Source of the DNA: Varunaivibrio sulfuroxidans
GTDB lineage: Bacteria > Pseudomonadota > Alphaproteobacteria > Rhodospirillales > Magnetovibrionaceae
Assembly (NCBI RefSeq): GCF_029318635.1
Contig: NZ_CP119676.1
Span: 310,001 to 374,000 of the forward strand
Direction of reading: 5' to 3'
Length of the DNA stretch: 64,000 nucleotides
Shown here one piece after another: positions 19,785-28,646 of this stretch. Under the pieces are notes generated by a model that was not told the origin of the DNA, did not search any database, and was given only the letters and a program-made list of their open reading frames with translations. Each line of letters begins with the position of its first letter. The first letter of the stretch is position 1. Position numbers and translations under genes: made by a program.

Positions 19785-20828
19785 ATGGTCAAGGCGCATT
19801 TAAGCTATCACAATGAGCGCGGGGCGAACGCATGGCGGGCGCTGGCGGTTGTTTTCCTATTCTCCGGACTCGCCGCCTGCGGTTCGATCGAATGGCCGTC
19901 ATCCGGCAATGGGCCGTACCTCAGCAATCAGGCCGGAAGGTTATCGGCGGGCGATACCCTTTTCATCAACGCATCGCGGGTTAAGGTTGCTGCCGGCGAT
20001 ACCTTGTATGCGATTTCGCGGCGCCATAACGTCTCGCCGCGCGCCCTGATCGTGGCGAATCACCTGTCCCCGCCTTATAATCTAAGCGTCGGCCAATGGC
20101 TAACCTTGCCGCACACCCGCGTGCATGTGGTGGCGAGGGGGGATTACTTATACGCCATCGCCAGACGCTATCACGTCGATTTTTATGCTTTGGCGCGCGC
20201 GAACGGGGTGCGCCCGCCGTACACCATCTATCCCGGACAGAAATTGCGTCTTCCCTCGTTGGGGTTAACTCAAGGTGCGGAAACGGGAAATGTGACGGGA
20301 ACCCGGAGCACGTCAAATGCGCCGGAGGCGGGACCCCGCAAGGCGAATGCGCCATTGACGTCAACGCGATCGCGCGTCGAGATCAAAGCGCCCTCGGCGG
20401 CGCGAAGACATCCGCTAACGCCCGTGCCTCGCCCCGGCGCACAAAGTGCGCAAGGTTTTACTTGGCCTGTCCACGGAAAAATCATTTCTCACTTCGGGGC
20501 CAAGGATAAGGGGTTGTACAATGACGGCATCAATATCGCCGTTCCCCGGGGAACGGCTATCCATGTCGCCGAGAACGGGGTTGTCGTCTACGCCGGAAAT
20601 GAGCTGCGCGGGTTCGGCAACCTGTTGCTGGTTAAGCATGCCGGCGGTTGGATGACGGCGTACGCCCATAACCAACGCTTGTTGGTCAAGCGGGGCGATA
20701 AAGTCGTTCAGGGACAGGTTATCGCCCGTGCCGGTAGCACCGGGACGGTCAAGACGTCGCAACTTCATTTTGAATTGCGCAAGGGCAAGCGCGCCGTCGA
20801 TCCCGAAAAATATTTAGGGGGGGCATAG
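19785..20828 (+). CDS. nlpD: NlpD-like lipoprotein: two LysM domains and a degenerate M23 domain
   Basis: From the ATG at 19785 the protein has a lipoprotein signal with lipobox LAAC (Cys32), two LysM peptidoglycan-binding repeats (about 67-110 and 111-158), a Pro/Ser-rich linker and a C-terminal LytM/M23 domain. The zinc ligands of active M23 enzymes are changed: the H-x-G-x-D motif reads N-D-G-I-N, and the first His of HxH is Gln. This matches NlpD/EnvC-type activators of murein amidases rather than a protease. The surE-pcm-nlpD order supports the name. A TTG start at 19728 is an alternative. Confidence 0.88.
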   Translation: MVKAHLSYHNERGANAWRALAVVFLFSGLAACGSIEWPSSGNGPYLSNQAGRLSAGDTLFINASRVKVAAGDTLYAISRRHNVSPRALIVANHLSPPYNLSVGQWLTLPHTRVHVVARGDYLYAIARRYHVDFYALARANGVRPPYTIYPGQKLRLPSLGLTQGAETGNVTGTRSTSNAPEAGPRKANAPLTSTRSRVEIKAPSAARRHPLTPVPRPGAQSAQGFTWPVHGKIISHFGAKDKGLYNDGINIAVPRGTAIHVAENGVVVYAGNELRGFGNLLLVKHAGGWMTAYAHNQRLLVKRGDKVVQGQVIARAGSTGTVKTSQLHFELRKGKRAVDPEKYLGGA

Positions 20829-21001
20829 TCTTTTTCGGACGGCGACGAGAAAGAGGCGCCGTGTTGACCTTAAAATTGGAGTAATAAGTCGCAATGGCGC
20901 GTTCATCTTACCCCGGCGGAGGCGACGTGCACGTTGATGCGTGGGTTGTGGACCGGGGAATTATCAAAAATTAGAAAAAGAATAAAAACGGAACACGTTT
21001 T

Positions 21002-22900
21002 ATGCGTTTGAAATCACGGATGATGATCGTCACTCTGGCCGGTGTGGTATTCGCCGCTCTATTGTTTGGGCTTTTCATATTTACGGTGCGGCAAGATTAT
21101 TTGGCGCTGCAAAAGCAGACCACGATCCGCGCGGAAAGTATCGCCCGGGCCCTTGAGGAACATGTCCTTCGAACGTACAACGAGGCCAAAGATTCCCTGG
21201 ATGACGTGGGGTGGGACGTCCAATCTCGCCTGCGCGACACGGGAATGACCCGAGCCGCGGTTGATCGGGCTTTGCGTAATTTTGACCGATTGCCTTCATC
21301 CGTCAGCGTGATTGAGTTAATCGCCGAGGATGGGAAAGTGCTGGGGGAAATCGGCAAGGACGTGAACGATGTTGGTCGTTCTTATGCGAAGAAGGCTTTT
21401 TTTCAGGCCCATAAAAATGTCGCGAGAAATGTCGGGGGCGTGGTGACGCGAGACTATCGTCCGCCTTTTCGCATTGATCTGTATCGTCCGGACGCCACGG
21501 AAACATGGTCGCGGGCGGCGGTGGTGATCGTTATCAGCCGGGCGGTATACAGTCAAAAAGGTTTCGCCGGCATCGTCATGGCGGTGATGTCGCCCTCATT
21601 TTTGGACCGCTTTTTCCATTCTTTTACCTTGGACGGTCTCGATAGCATGACGGTCTATACCCGCGGCGGCGTCGTTCTGGCGCGGGCGCCTTTTGGGGAT
21701 AAGTTTATAGGGCGCTCTTACGCCCACGCCTCCTTGTTTCGTAAGATCATTCCCATGGCGCCGGTTGGGGTTACTCAAGGCCCGAAAAGCGCCGACGTAA
21801 TCCAACGGCGCATCGCGCACCGGGTCGTTTCCGGTACGCCTTTTGTCGTTACGGTTAGCGTGCGTGATTCTTGGAATAGGGCTCTGTGGAATTCCGAATT
21901 AAGGATTTTGCTGCCGCTTTTCACCATCGCCTTCGTTGGCGTCGCCGTTTTCGGCTTTTTCCTCTCCCGCTATGTGCGCCGCCTCAGCGAGGCGCGTAAA
22001 ACCCTCAAAGCCGAGGTCGCATTCACGTCGGCCCTGCTGGATATGGAGGGGTCGATCCTGATTGTGTTGAATGCCGACGGGCGGATCGTCCGGTTCAATC
22101 GTATGGCGCGGGCCGCCACCGGGTTCGCTCTTGCGGAGGTGCTGGATACGCCGATGCGTCGGTTGCTCTGCAACGAAGATGACGTGGCGGCGTTCGAGGC
22201 CATGTTGGTCAACGTTCAGGGCAGTGCGGAACACCGCGAAACGGAGGTTCGGATTCGTCGCAAGGACGGGCGGGAACGTACATTCTTGAGTACCGCCATA
22301 CAACTGGTCAGCCACCGGGGGATGCGCGCCCATGTCGTTATTTCGGCGGTTGACGTTACCGAGCATAAACAGCGGGAAAAAGACCTTATCGTTCTGGCCA
22401 ACACCGATGGCCTGACCGGAATCAAAAATCGCCGTTCTCTGCTTCACGACGGCGAGCGTGAATTCAGGCGCGCCCAGCGTGTGGGACGTCCCTTGAGCGT
22501 TATGATTTTCGATCTTGACCACTTCAAGCGTATCAACGACACCTACGGCCACGGCGTGGGGGACAGGGTGCTACAAGCCTTTGTGTCGAGCGTTCAGAAA
22601 AATTTGCGCGATATCGACATATTTGGGCGCATTGGGGGTGAGGAATTCGCCGTCGTTTTACCCGAAACGACGGGCGACAACGCGGTTGCCGTCGCCGAGC
22701 GTATTCGTTCGACGGTCGCCGAGGCGCCGCTTTCCATCGATGGGGATATTGTAAAATTCACCGTAAGTATTGGGATAGACGACCGGACCGGAGAGAATTC
22801 AGGCTTCGAAGGTATGCTTGCACGCGCCGATGAAGCGTTATACGCAGCGAAAAAGGCGGGGCGCAACCGTACCGAGGTGTACAAGGACGGGATACGCTGA
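21002..22900 (+). CDS. Membrane diguanylate cyclase with extracytoplasmic sensor, PAS and GGDEF domains
   Basis: The order is membrane helix 1 (about 7-29), a large periplasmic sensor of the double-Cache type (about 35-295), membrane helix 2 (about 300-322), a PAS domain (about 335-455) and a GGDEF domain (about 465-628). The active-site loop reads GGEEF (545-549) and is preceded by an inhibitory I-site R-x-x-D (Arg536-Asp539) at the canonical five-residue distance, so it should make cyclic di-GMP under product control. No EAL domain is present. It stands alone between the nlpD operon and a convergent gene. Confidence 0.93.
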   Translation: MRLKSRMMIVTLAGVVFAALLFGLFIFTVRQDYLALQKQTTIRAESIARALEEHVLRTYNEAKDSLDDVGWDVQSRLRDTGMTRAAVDRALRNFDRLPSSVSVIELIAEDGKVLGEIGKDVNDVGRSYAKKAFFQAHKNVARNVGGVVTRDYRPPFRIDLYRPDATETWSRAAVVIVISRAVYSQKGFAGIVMAVMSPSFLDRFFHSFTLDGLDSMTVYTRGGVVLARAPFGDKFIGRSYAHASLFRKIIPMAPVGVTQGPKSADVIQRRIAHRVVSGTPFVVTVSVRDSWNRALWNSELRILLPLFTIAFVGVAVFGFFLSRYVRRLSEARKTLKAEVAFTSALLDMEGSILIVLNADGRIVRFNRMARAATGFALAEVLDTPMRRLLCNEDDVAAFEAMLVNVQGSAEHRETEVRIRRKDGRERTFLSTAIQLVSHRGMRAHVVISAVDVTEHKQREKDLIVLANTDGLTGIKNRRSLLHDGEREFRRAQRVGRPLSVMIFDLDHFKRINDTYGHGVGDRVLQAFVSSVQKNLRDIDIFGRIGGEEFAVVLPETTGDNAVAVAERIRSTVAEAPLSIDGDIVKFTVSIGIDDRTGENSGFEGMLARADEALYAAKKAGRNRTEVYKDGIR

Positions 22901-22912
22901 GGTGTATCAATC

Positions 22913-22941
22913 CGAGGGCGTGGTTCAAGAGTTCGCTCTCG
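22913..22941. terminator. Hairpin between convergent genes
   Basis: CGAGGGCG pairs with CGCTCTCG (one G-T pair) in the 53-bp gap between the GGDEF gene and the DUF815 gene. No T tract follows, so termination activity is uncertain. Confidence 0.35.
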
Positions 22942-22953
22942 GCGTGCGCGCCA

Positions 22954-23826
22954 TCACGACAGGGTGAGCCCCTCTTTTCCCGCAAGATCCTGGATGAACT
23001 GCCAGGCCACGCGGCCCGAACGCGCACCACGGGTGATCGACCACTCGTTCGCCAGGGCGTGCAGGCGCTCGCGCGCTATGGCGATGGCGTAGTGCTGCGC
23101 ATACCCCTCGACAATGGCCAGATACGTTTTCTGATCGCAATTGTGAAAGCCGAGCCACAGGCCGAAACGATCGGAAAGGGAAACCTTCTCTTCCACCGCC
23201 TCTGTGGGATTGATCGCGCTCGCCCGTTCGTTGTCGATCATGTCGCGCGCCATCAGGTGGCGGCGGTTGGATGTGGCGTAGAACAGAACGTTCTCCGGGC
23301 GCCCCTCGATACCGCCTTCGAGGACGGTCTTTAGGGATTTGTACGATGCATCTTCGCTGTCGAAGGAAAGATCGTCGCTGAAAACGATGCAACGGTGTTC
23401 CGTGCCGCGAATACGTTCGAGCAGGTGGGGGAGGGTGGCGATATCTTCGCGATGGATCTCAATCAAAATAAGGGCGTGGGGCGTCGTGGCGTTGATTTCG
23501 CCATGAACGGCTTTGACCAGGGAGCTTTTTCCGGTGCCCCGTGCGCCCCACAAAAGGGCGTTGTTCGCCGGTAGGCCCCGGGCGAATCTGCGGGTGTTTT
23601 CCATCAAGATTTCGCCTTGGCGCTCGATGCCCTTGAGCAACCCAAACGCGACCCGGTTGACCCGGGGGACGGGGTGAAGGCGCTCCGTGTCGGCCTGCCA
23701 GACATAGGCGTCTTGCGATCCCATGGCGTCGTCGGCGCGTGGCGGTGGGGCGATACGTTCAAGCGCGCGCGCGATGCGCTCAAGGACGGTGGACACATCG
23801 CAAAGCGTGGGGATTTCATCGGACAT
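22954..23826 (-). CDS. DUF815 family AAA-type ATPase
   Basis: A 290-residue P-loop ATPase with Walker A GARGTGKSS (Lys100), Walker B CIVFSDDLSFD (Asp151/Asp152) and sensor region VLFYATSNRRHL, matching the DUF815 family, which is common in alphaproteobacteria and related to DnaA/ORC-like AAA proteins. The cellular role is unknown. In alphaproteobacteria this gene often lies between the nlpD and yajC genes, as here. Confidence 0.9.
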   Translation of the reverse strand: MSDEIPTLCDVSTVLERIARALERIAPPPRADDAMGSQDAYVWQADTERLHPVPRVNRVAFGLLKGIERQGEILMENTRRFARGLPANNALLWGARGTGKSSLVKAVHGEINATTPHALILIEIHREDIATLPHLLERIRGTEHRCIVFSDDLSFDSEDASYKSLKTVLEGGIEGRPENVLFYATSNRRHLMARDMIDNERASAINPTEAVEEKVSLSDRFGLWLGFHNCDQKTYLAIVEGYAQHYAIAIARERLHALANEWSITRGARSGRVAWQFIQDLAGKEGLTLS

Positions 23827-24144
23827 GGATCGGGCCTTATGAAGGTGGAATAAAGTGAACGCGCAATAAAAGGGAAACTTTAGGATCCATCGTTTGTTAA
23901 AGTCAATATTTACATATTAAAAACAACACGTTGACAAAACAAGCTAATGCTAAAGATAGTTTGATTTTTGCAGTAAAGCGGCGTATCCAGAAAGAAGCGT
24001 TCGGCATCCCGCATGCCCTAAATTCAAGGACGCGTTTTTAATATAATTATAACTTTGCCCCAAGGGTGCATGACCGGAAATTTCCGGCGTCTCGCAAAAG
24101 AGGGTAATAACGGCAAATTTTATGAATTTTCAGGAGTTTGAGCG
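23827..24144. promoter_or_regulatory. AT-rich intergenic region with a perfect 14-bp palindrome
   Basis: This 318-base gap is much more AT-rich than its surroundings and contains no supported gene. It holds a TTGACA hexamer at 23934 without a convincing -10, and a perfect palindrome CCGGAAATTTCCGG at 24074-24087, about 60 bases before the small gene at 24145. The palindrome is a candidate operator. Confidence 0.5.
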
Positions 24145-24393
24145 ATGGGGAAACTGACCTCGGGGATTCGCCTTAAAACGACGCGGTCTATGGACAGCAT
24201 TGAAGATTGGTTGGCGCTTCATTGTCAGGGCGAATGGGATGTTCGCTTTGGCGGGATCGTCGAAACCGATGAGGGGATCATTCGCAAGCAATTGGACGTG
24301 ATGTTCGAGAAGATCGAAGACAAAACATCTTTTCGCGACCAATTTCTCACCCACGGCGACGCGGGCGCGGCGGGCGTTTCGTATCGCGGGTAA
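24145..24393 (+). CDS. Uncharacterised small protein, 82 aa
   Basis: I do not recognise this product. It is soluble, mixed charge (LTSGIRLKTTRSMDSIEDWL, then a Glu/Asp-rich middle) and ends with DAGAAGVSYRG. CAGGAG lies eight bases before the ATG. It could be a genuine small gene driven from the AT-rich region upstream, or a degraded remnant; codon use resembles the neighbouring genes. Confidence 0.5.
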   Translation: MGKLTSGIRLKTTRSMDSIEDWLALHCQGEWDVRFGGIVETDEGIIRKQLDVMFEKIEDKTSFRDQFLTHGDAGAAGVSYRG

Positions 24394-24574
24394 GCGACGC
24401 ATGGGGATACGCCACATTTTCGTCTCATTTCTTTAGGAATGTCGCGGTGGATGGAAGCCATGGGGCATGCGCTTGACGGGCGCGTTTCTCACCATGTGTT
24501 CTTTGCGTTTGAAATTGACGGTAAGGCGGGTATAGTCCGCCTGGCTTTATGCCTCGTATGTGTAGGAGTTCTTC

Positions 24575-25006
24575 ATGCTGATTTCATCCGCTTTCGCCCA
24601 GGACGCCGGGGGCGCGGCCTCTCTGGCCGGTGGGATTCAATCCTTCCTTCCCCTGATTCTGATTTTCGCCGTCTTTTATTTTTTGCTGATCCGCCCACAG
24701 CAAAAGAAAATGAAGACGCATAAAGCCATGCTCGACGCCTTACGTCGCGGCGATACCGTGGTGACCGGCGGCGGCATCATCGGTTCCGTCGTCAAAGTGA
24801 TCGACGAGAACGAAGTGACGGTCGAAATCGCCGATGGCGTCAGGGTGCGCGTCCAGCGTCAGTCAATCTCGGCCGTCGTCTCGAAGCCCGAACCCGTCAG
24901 CCGTTCCGGCGCCGGGAGTACGACGCCCGCCAACGATACGGCGAAGTCCGCCAAAGGAGGGTTGTCTGGCCTGAAAAAGCTGTTGAGCGGTAAAGACGAC
25001 ACATAA
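24575..25006 (+). CDS. yajC: Preprotein translocase accessory subunit YajC
   Basis: YajC is the small single-helix partner of SecDF. The membrane helix FLPLILIFAVFYFLLIRPQQKK (about 23-44) with the hallmark RPQQK end and the following GDTVVTGGGIIGSV beta-rich domain are present. The 143-residue length includes a Ser/Ala-rich C-terminal extension. It is the first gene of a yajC-secD-secF operon. Confidence 0.96.
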   Translation: MLISSAFAQDAGGAASLAGGIQSFLPLILIFAVFYFLLIRPQQKKMKTHKAMLDALRRGDTVVTGGGIIGSVVKVIDENEVTVEIADGVRVRVQRQSISAVVSKPEPVSRSGAGSTTPANDTAKSAKGGLSGLKKLLSGKDDT

Positions 25007-25040
25007 GAACGTAAGCACATAAGCGCCGGATAGTTTGACA

Positions 25041-26624
25041 ATGATTCATTTCGCCAAATGGAAGATATCTCTGGTCCTCGGCCTGTGTCTTTTGGGGGTG
25101 GCGTTCGCCGCGCCTAACTTCATCAGCGCCAAGCAGGCCGCGGAACTGCCCGATTGGGTTCCTCACAAGCAGATCAGCCTAGGGCTGGATCTGCGCGGCG
25201 GTTCTTATCTTCTGCTCGAGGTCAAGGTCTCCGCGGTTATCCGCGAACGCTTGGATTCGATGGTGGATACCGTGCGCACTACGTTGCGCAAGGCGCGGAT
25301 TCCCTATACCAACCTCGGGGTCGAGGGAAATGGGGTCGTCGTCACCGTGAAAGACCCGGCGCGTGCCGAGGACGCTTACAATCTTGTTCGTTCCCTCGAT
25401 CAAGACATGCACGCGACGTTGGGCGCCGATGGAAAAATCGCGTTGATGTTGAGCGATGCGGCGGTCAAAAAACGCTCTATCGCCGCGGTCCAGCAGTCGA
25501 TCGAAATCGTACGGCGCCGAATTGATGAAACCGGCGTGCGCGAACCGACTATTCAACGTCAGGGAGACAGCCGAATCTTAGTCCAGCTTCCCGGTATCAA
25601 CGATCCCGGAAGGATCAAGCGGTTGCTCGGGAAAACGGCGAAGATGACATTTCATCTGGTGGACGGTTCGACCTCGGTGGCCGAAGCCATGGCCGGGCAT
25701 GTGCCGCCGGGGTCGCGCCTGTTGCCCATGGCGAACGAGGTTGGACCCGACGGGAAACCGGTCATGATCCTAGTTAAAAAACGGGTCATGGTCAGCGGCG
25801 ATACCCTGGTTGACGCCCAGCCGACCTTCGATCAGCGCACGGGGCAGCCGGTGGTGAGTTTCCGTTTCGACGCCCTGGGCGCTAAGCGCTTTGGCGAGGT
25901 CACGACCCATAACGTCAAAAAGCCGTTCGCGATCGTTCTCGACGGCAAGGTGATCAGTGCGCCTCGGATTCAAGAGCCTATTCTGGGCGGTTCGGGCATT
26001 ATTACCGGCGGTTTCACCGTCCAAGGCGCGCAAGATTTGGCGTTGTTGCTGCGCGCCGGCGCGCTGCCCGCACCATTGACCATTCTTGAAGAGCGCAGTG
26101 TCGGCCCCGGGCTTGGCGCCGATTCGATCCAGGCCGGAAAAATCGCCAGCATCGTTGGTCTGGTCTTCGTTGTGGTTTTCATGGTGGTGGCCTATGGCCT
26201 GTTCGGGATCATGGCCGATGCCGCCTTGGCGGTGAACGTGGTGTTGATCATGGCGCTGCTTTCCCTTCTTCAGGCGACGCTGACGCTGCCCGGCATCGCG
26301 GGTATCGTGCTCACCATGGGCATGGCGGTGGACGCCAATGTTCTGGTGTTCGAACGAATACGCGAGGAAATTCGCCTCGGTCGCACGCCTATATCGGCGA
26401 TCGACGCCGGCTATTCCCGGGCCTTGAGCACGATTATCGACGCCAACGTGACGACCTTGATTGCGGCGTTGCTGTTGTATCAATTCGGTTCGGGGCCGAT
26501 CCGCGGTTTCGCCGTGACCTTGGCGATCGGAATTGTGACTTCGGTGTTCACCGCCGTCATGTTGACCAGATTGATAGTCGTCACTTGGTTTAAACGCACG
26601 CGCCCCGGCACGTTGCCTCTCTAG
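25041..26624 (+). CDS. secD: Protein translocase subunit SecD
   Basis: SecD uses the proton gradient to pull translocating proteins on the periplasmic side. The N-terminal membrane helix, the motif LGLDLRGGSYLLLEV, the long periplasmic P1 region and the C-terminal five-helix RND-like domain (LTMGMAVDANVLVFERIREE) are all visible. I use the ATG at 25041; an in-frame TTG two codons earlier exists. The 527-residue length is normal. Confidence 0.97.
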   Translation: MIHFAKWKISLVLGLCLLGVAFAAPNFISAKQAAELPDWVPHKQISLGLDLRGGSYLLLEVKVSAVIRERLDSMVDTVRTTLRKARIPYTNLGVEGNGVVVTVKDPARAEDAYNLVRSLDQDMHATLGADGKIALMLSDAAVKKRSIAAVQQSIEIVRRRIDETGVREPTIQRQGDSRILVQLPGINDPGRIKRLLGKTAKMTFHLVDGSTSVAEAMAGHVPPGSRLLPMANEVGPDGKPVMILVKKRVMVSGDTLVDAQPTFDQRTGQPVVSFRFDALGAKRFGEVTTHNVKKPFAIVLDGKVISAPRIQEPILGGSGIITGGFTVQGAQDLALLLRAGALPAPLTILEERSVGPGLGADSIQAGKIASIVGLVFVVVFMVVAYGLFGIMADAALAVNVVLIMALLSLLQATLTLPGIAGIVLTMGMAVDANVLVFERIREEIRLGRTPISAIDAGYSRALSTIIDANVTTLIAALLLYQFGSGPIRGFAVTLAIGIVTSVFTAVMLTRLIVVTWFKRTRPGTLPL

Positions 26625-26645
26625 AGAATAAGGACCGCAAGAAGC

Positions 26646-27590
26646 ATGCGCGGACTGAAATTAATTCCGGATGATGTCAACATCCCCTTCATTCCCTTGC
26701 GGAAGTTCTTTTTCGCATTCTCCATTTCCTTGGTCGTGGCTTCTTTGGCCATCTTCTTCATCAAGGGGTTGAGTTACGGCATCGACTTCAAGGGGGGGAT
26801 ATTGATCGAAGTGCACACCCCAGGTAACGTGCAGATCGGACAATTGCGCAGCGATTTGAGGAACTTAGGTTTAGGCGACGTATCGTTGCAAACGTTCGGC
26901 AACCCGAACGAGGTTTTGATCCGCATTGGGCGCCAGAGCGGCGGCGAGACGGCGCAGCTAAAAGCCGTGGCGACGGTCAAGGCGGCCCTGGGTAAAGGGA
27001 TTGAGTATCGACGCACAGAGTTCGTCGGCCCGAAGGTCTCCAGCGAATTGCTCATGGACGGGGTGTATGCGGTCTTGGCGGCGATGATCGCGATCTTGGG
27101 ATACGTGTGGGTGCGTTTCGAATGGCAGTTCGGCCTCGCCGCCGTGGTCGCCCTGGTCCATGACGTCACCTCGACGATTGGCTTATTTTCCTTGTTGGGT
27201 TTGGAATTCAACCTCACCACGGTGGCGGCTGTCTTGACCATCGCTGGATATTCCATCAACGACACCGTTGTCGTGTTCGACCGTGTTCGCGAAACCCTAC
27301 GTAAGTACAAGACGATGCCCCTGCCGGAACTGTTCAACCGGGCGATCAACGAAACCCTGTCGCGCACCCTGATTACCAGCTTGACGACGCTGTTGGCCCT
27401 GGTCGCCCTGTTTATTCTGGGCGGTCCGGTGATCCACGATTTCTCGCTGGCGATGATCTGGGGCATCGTCGTGGGAACGTATTCGTCGATTTGCGTCGCG
27501 GTTCCGATGCTTTTGTACATGAACCTGCAACGTCGCGGCGGCAAAGACGATAAAAATACAGAGGAGGCGCCGACCCACGGGGCGGCGTAA
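26646..27590 (+). CDS. secF: Protein translocase subunit SecF
   Basis: SecF pairs with SecD. The six helices, the GIDFKGGILIEVHT motif after helix 1 and the SINDTVVVFDRVRE segment in helix 5 are present. It starts 21 bases after secD. Its TAA stop is in the same frame as, and immediately before, the Mth938 coding frame, which has no normal start codon. Confidence 0.97.
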   Translation: MRGLKLIPDDVNIPFIPLRKFFFAFSISLVVASLAIFFIKGLSYGIDFKGGILIEVHTPGNVQIGQLRSDLRNLGLGDVSLQTFGNPNEVLIRIGRQSGGETAQLKAVATVKAALGKGIEYRRTEFVGPKVSSELLMDGVYAVLAAMIAILGYVWVRFEWQFGLAAVVALVHDVTSTIGLFSLLGLEFNLTTVAAVLTIAGYSINDTVVVFDRVRETLRKYKTMPLPELFNRAINETLSRTLITSLTTLLALVALFILGGPVIHDFSLAMIWGIVVGTYSSICVAVPMLLYMNLQRRGGKDDKNTEEAPTHGAA

Positions 27591-27602
27591 GGAAAAATCT
27601 CC

Positions 27603-27995
27603 TTAGACATAACCCCCATCGCCGACCCATCCCGCCAAATCGTTCAAGGATATGGCGAGGGGGAATTCCGCATTTCCGAACGCGACTATGCGGGCTCGGT
27701 TTTCATATGCGAACGCGAAACCGTTTTATGGCCCAAGGCCGAACGTATCTTGGGCGCGGGACAGGGGTTCGATCCCGCCGACCTTGACGATATCTTACAA
27801 TACAAAAACGAAATCGACATCTTGGTGTTTGGGTGTGGGGCGCGCTTCGTTCTGCCCAATACGGCGCTTCATGCCTTTCTTGGGCGTAATGCGATCGCCC
27901 TGGAATGGATGGCGACAGGGGCGGCGTGCCGCACCTATAATATTCTCGCGATCGAAGGGCGTCGCGTCGCCGGAGTATTCATTGCCGTCGAATGA
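27603..27995 (+). CDS. Mth938-like domain protein with non-canonical start
   Basis: The frame from 27591 to 27995 encodes a complete Mth938/DUF498-type protein (LDITPIADPSRQIVQGYGEG onward, then VLWPKAERI, DILVFGCGAR and GAACRTYNILAIEGRRVAGVFI). This family commonly follows secF in alphaproteobacteria. No ATG, GTG or TTG occurs before position 27750, halfway through the domain. AAGGA at 27589-27593 sits nine bases before TTA (27603), where relatives usually begin with Met-Asp-Ile. The coordinates assume TTA is the start. TAAGGA and TCCTTA form a perfect inverted repeat around this site. Alternatives are a TTG-to-TTA error or mutation, or readthrough from secF. Confidence 0.7.
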   Translation, partial: LDITPIADPSRQIVQGYGEGEFRISERDYAGSVFICERETVLWPKAERILGAGQGFDPADLDDILQYKNEIDILVFGCGARFVLPNTALHAFLGRNAIALEWMATGAACRTYNILAIEGRRVAGVFIAVE

Positions 27996-28041
27996 GTGGA
28001 TGAAGGCCGCGGATTTGACCGAAATATGAAGGGTTGGCGCG

Positions 28042-28521
28042 ATGAGAACGATGAATTTTAAAAAGTTGTTCGCTTATTCGATCGGCCTTTGGCTCATTAC
28101 CCTCGTCGCCGCCGGATATTATTACGCCATGGGGCGGGTCGAAAAAAATTCCGATCGGCGCTATGCGATTACTCTAAATGAGGCGGAACGCCTAACCGTT
28201 TTGAAGCAGATGGGGACCCTTACTCAAGGCGTGAGCGATACCCTTTCCGCCCTGGCCGATAACGATTCGCCGCATCTGATCGAAGTGACGCGCGCCTTGG
28301 GCCGGGCGCGGGGAAGACACGAAATACCCGAGGCGCTCTCTTTTAAGCTCCCGCTCGAATACAAGCAATTGATGACATTGACGCAAACCGGATTTGACGC
28401 GCTCGCCAACATGGCCGAACGGGGTGCGCCTAGGGATGCCATCTTAAGGCAATTCGCCCGCCTCACTAATTTATGCGTCACGTGTCACGGCGGCTATATG
28501 ATTAGGGTCAGGGCCTATTAA
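28042..28521 (+). CDS. Membrane-anchored monoheme cytochrome-like protein
   Basis: The 159-residue protein has an N-terminal uncleaved helix (about 10-29), a helical periplasmic body and a heme c site CVTCH (Cys145, Cys148, His149) close to the C-terminus. A CxxCH near the end of a four-helix body recalls the cytochrome c'/c-556 group, though the protein is short and divergent. It could bind a gas or carry electrons. A start at the ATG three codons later (MNFKKLF) is also possible. Confidence 0.75.
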   Translation: MRTMNFKKLFAYSIGLWLITLVAAGYYYAMGRVEKNSDRRYAITLNEAERLTVLKQMGTLTQGVSDTLSALADNDSPHLIEVTRALGRARGRHEIPEALSFKLPLEYKQLMTLTQTGFDALANMAERGAPRDAILRQFARLTNLCVTCHGGYMIRVRAY

Positions 28522-28568
28522 TCTGGAGCGCCGATTTTTGGTTCGCCTCCGCGATAACGGACGGGAAC

Positions 28569-28606
28569 GAAAATAAAGCGCTGACGCCCATAAAAGACGT
28601 CAGCGC
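28569..28606 (-). terminator. Intrinsic terminator of sodB
   Basis: Read on the minus strand downstream of sodB, GCGCTGACG pairs perfectly with CGTCAGCGC across an 11-base loop and is followed by TTTATTTT. This is a good rho-independent terminator. Confidence 0.8.
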
Positions 28607-28646
28607 GCGGTCTTCGACACGTATTTGGCGTGGGGGAACGGAGGGC

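Noticed and set aside
27750..27995. Start of the Mth938 gene at the internal TTG
   Set aside because: It would remove half the domain although the upstream half is clearly conserved-looking.
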